In this document: in pieces, positions 14,464 to 15,968 of the stretch
Layout: each line of letters opens with the position of its first letter
Position numbering within the stretch: position 1 is the first letter of the stretch
Assembly: GCA_021800315.1 (NCBI GenBank)
Contig: JAJYZD010000062.1
Span: forward strand, 1 to 15,968
Source of the DNA: Bacillota bacterium
Lineage (GTDB): Bacteria; Bacillota; Desulfotomaculia; Desulfotomaculales; JAJYZD01
Length of the DNA: 15,968 bases
Direction of reading: 5' to 3'
Program-made: the position numbers and the translations under genes
The notes under the pieces: model-generated
The model's input: the letters and a program-made list of their open reading frames with translations, nothing else
Database searches by the model: none
Told to the model about the DNA's origin: nothing

Positions 14464-15810
14464 CTAAAGTCCCGGACCATGAGGGAAGGCGGATTTGGCT
14501 TTGCCGCCGCCTTTGGCGGGTAAGTTTATCCCGGCGCCCATGACCACTTCCTGACCCGCTTGGAGTCCGGACACGACTTCAGCCTCGGAGTTGTTGATCA
14601 ACCCGATGTCCACCGCTGTTGCCACGGGTTGACCGTGCGTCAGGACAATCACGTAGTCCTTACCGGAGTTATACGCTTTTCCCCGAGCTGTCAGGTAGGT
14701 CCTGGCGTAATCAAGGGCCGACCGGGGTATCACCAGCACATGGTTCTTTTGGGCGGATATGATGGTCACCGCCGCCGGCATACCCGCCTTAAGCTCCTGG
14801 TAGTTGCTGATAGCGACGTCCGCGTTATAGTACTGCACCCCCTGGATATCAACGCCCAGCGGTGACAGGGATGTTATTTGGCCGTTAAAGATTTGATTGG
14901 GGTGGGTATCAACTGTGAAGGTAACATCCTGACCATTCCGGACTTTGCTGATGTCGGCTTCGTTCACTTCGGCCTGCAGTTCCAATTGGGTGGAAACAAG
15001 GGTGATGCTGAACTGCGACGATATCGCCGTTCCCGGGGGCGGCGCACCGCCTTGGGTCCACTGGCCCACGTTTCCGTTGACGGTCGCCACGTACCCGTCG
15101 AAAGGCGCGATGATTTGCGTACCCGCGAGATTATCCCGGGCGAGCGTTAACTGGGCCTGGGCGGACTTTACCTGGGCGGCGGCAATGGCGATATTGCCGG
15201 TGTTACCGACCACCGCCAGGTTGCTTTGGGCCGCCCGGTACTGACTGTCGGCGTTCTGGTAGGCGTTTTCGGCGCTGGTCAGGGTCGACCTGCTAACGGC
15301 ACCGGCCGCGAAAAGGGATTGATCCTGCCCCAGAGTGGTCTTGGCCAGATTGAGGTTGCTTTGGGCCTGGGTCAACTGCGCCCGGGCCTGATCGACAAGT
15401 TGGGGCTGGGTGGCCACAAGCTTTTGGTAGTTGGCCTGGGCGTTCTGCAAAGCGGCCGTGGCCTGCTCTAACTGGGCATGCATATCATTCTGGTTCTCTT
15501 GGGCCAGAACCTGTCCGGTTTTAACCAAGTCTCCCTGTTTGACGTAATCGGTCTGCACGAAGCCCTGGTTTTCAAAGGTAAGAGTGACATCCTGCACCGC
15601 TATGACATTTCCGTTGGCGCTCACCGTGCTGGCGATGTTGCCGTAAGCCGCAGCGGCGGTCAGGTAAGTGCCGCCTCCGGACCGGACCACGTAGAGGTGC
15701 CAGGTGAAAAGGCCGGCCAGAATGAGAAGGGTCGCCCCGACGGATATTGTTTTGTGTCTGAGCACGCTTTGGGCCAGTCGCTGAAATATGTTTGAATGTT
15801 TTTCGGCCAT
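14464..15810 (-). CDS. MacA/YknX-type membrane fusion (adaptor) protein
   Basis: This 448-residue adaptor has a cytosolic N-terminus, one membrane segment (about 22-40), a split lipoyl/barrel region and a long helical hairpin rich in Gln and Ala (about 105-235, with LEQATAALQNAQANYQKL and AQAQLTLARDNL). The lipoyl half IIAPFDGYVATVNGNVGQ and a beta-barrel part follow (LELQAEVNEADISKVRNGQ and later PRSALDY). It bridges the permease to the cell wall or beyond. Order adaptor-ATPase-permease equals yknX-yknY-yknZ and macA-macB. The ATG at 15810 has no nearby SD, and an in-frame stop lies about 27 nt upstream. A perfect SD is 39 nt away across a 12-bp hairpin. The Gly/Lys-rich C-terminal tail is unremarkable. 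Confidence 0.91.
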   Translation of the reverse strand: MAEKHSNIFQRLAQSVLRHKTISVGATLLILAGLFTWHLYVVRSGGGTYLTAAAAYGNIASTVSANGNVIAVQDVTLTFENQGFVQTDYVKQGDLVKTGQVLAQENQNDMHAQLEQATAALQNAQANYQKLVATQPQLVDQARAQLTQAQSNLNLAKTTLGQDQSLFAAGAVSRSTLTSAENAYQNADSQYRAAQSNLAVVGNTGNIAIAAAQVKSAQAQLTLARDNLAGTQIIAPFDGYVATVNGNVGQWTQGGAPPPGTAISSQFSITLVSTQLELQAEVNEADISKVRNGQDVTFTVDTHPNQIFNGQITSLSPLGVDIQGVQYYNADVAISNYQELKAGMPAAVTIISAQKNHVLVIPRSALDYARTYLTARGKAYNSGKDYVIVLTHGQPVATAVDIGLINNSEAEVVSGLQAGQEVVMGAGINLPAKGGGKAKSAFPHGPGL

Positions 15811-15815
15811 GTGTG

Positions 15816-15859
15816 AACAGGCTGCCGGTCACGGCAACCTGTTGTCCCGTCACCTCCCT
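15816..15859 (-). promoter_or_regulatory. SD plus 12-bp hairpin ahead of the adaptor gene
   Basis: On the minus transcript AGGGAGGTGA (15859-15850) is followed by CGGGAC, a hairpin AACAGGTTGCCG-TGAC-CGGCAGCCTGTT (15843-15816; 12 bp, one U-G wobble), CACAC and the ATG. The direct spacing is 39 nt; without the hairpin it is 11 nt. The wobble pair is a pair only on this strand (it is C-A on the other), so the structure favours the sense RNA. Confidence 0.6.
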
Positions 15860-15874
15860 ATTAACAACTTGGTT

Positions 15875-15967
15875 TCAGATCCAGGAAAACTCTTTGACTA
15901 TGTCGTGTCTTCCAATCGCCGCCCCCCCAGCTTCCAGTCGGGAAACGAAAGTCAGCGTATCCGCCTT
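15875..15967 (-). CDS. Possible 3' end of an upstream gene, cut by the window edge
   Basis: One minus-strand frame is open from the window end and closes with TGA at 15875, giving 30 residues (ending in HDIVKEFSWI). Another frame is also open and ends in TAA just before the adaptor SD. The first reads more like protein, but a tail this short proves nothing and I recognise no family. If real, the gene would be the first of the export operon, for example a regulator. No convincing promoter for the adaptor gene was found between here and its SD, which weakly favours an upstream co-transcribed gene. Confidence 0.25.
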   Translation of the reverse strand, partial: KADTLTFVSRLEAGGAAIGRHDIVKEFSWI

Positions 15968-15968
15968 T

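Overview
The window (about 16 kb, GC-rich) looks like chromosome of an endospore-forming Firmicute, probably of the Peptococcaceae / Desulfotomaculum-Pelotomaculum-Desulforudis kind. This is inferred from the sporulation pair ytrH-ytrI, the divIB/ftsQ-DUF881-DUF881-sbp gene order, a c-di-AMP (ydaO-type) riboswitch, strong purine-rich Shine-Dalgarno (SD) sequences and frequent TTG starts. No phage, insertion sequence, CRISPR array, tRNA or rRNA was seen.

Layout. (1) 1-1960, plus strand: the 3' part of dapB (lysine/diaminopimelate/dipicolinate branch), a 335-bp structured gap ending in a terminator, then ytrH-ytrI behind a SigE-like promoter. (2) 1964-4174, minus strand: a two-gene operon made of a GT4 sucrose-phosphate-synthase-like glycosyltransferase and an S6PP-type HAD phosphatase. 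A strong SigA promoter, a c-di-AMP riboswitch and a leader terminator precede it, so it is probably a compatible-solute module tied to c-di-AMP. (3) 4175-5230, plus strand: a structured, unassigned 400-bp region and a membrane-anchored SLT-type lytic transglycosylase. (4) 5258-6547, minus strand: an ArsB-family transporter. (5) 6637-12197, minus strand: a division and wall cluster, murA | terminator | promoter-ftsQ-ylxW-ylxX-sbp | SigH-like and SigA-like promoters-ftsZ | terminator. ftsA is absent between sbp and ftsZ, and spoIIGA/sigE do not follow ftsZ. (6) 12411-15810, minus strand: a three-gene YknXYZ/MacAB-type export operon (adaptor, ATPase, FtsX-like permease) with its own terminator.

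The most interesting points are the c-di-AMP riboswitch driving a predicted osmolyte-synthesis pair, and two genes (the adaptor gene and sbp) whose only good SD is separated from the start by a perfect or near-perfect hairpin that would restore normal spacing. Others are a SigH-like promoter before ftsZ and two structured non-coding stretches (about 848-1094 and 4216-4510) that I could not assign to a known RNA family. All functional names come from reading motifs by eye; no database search was possible.
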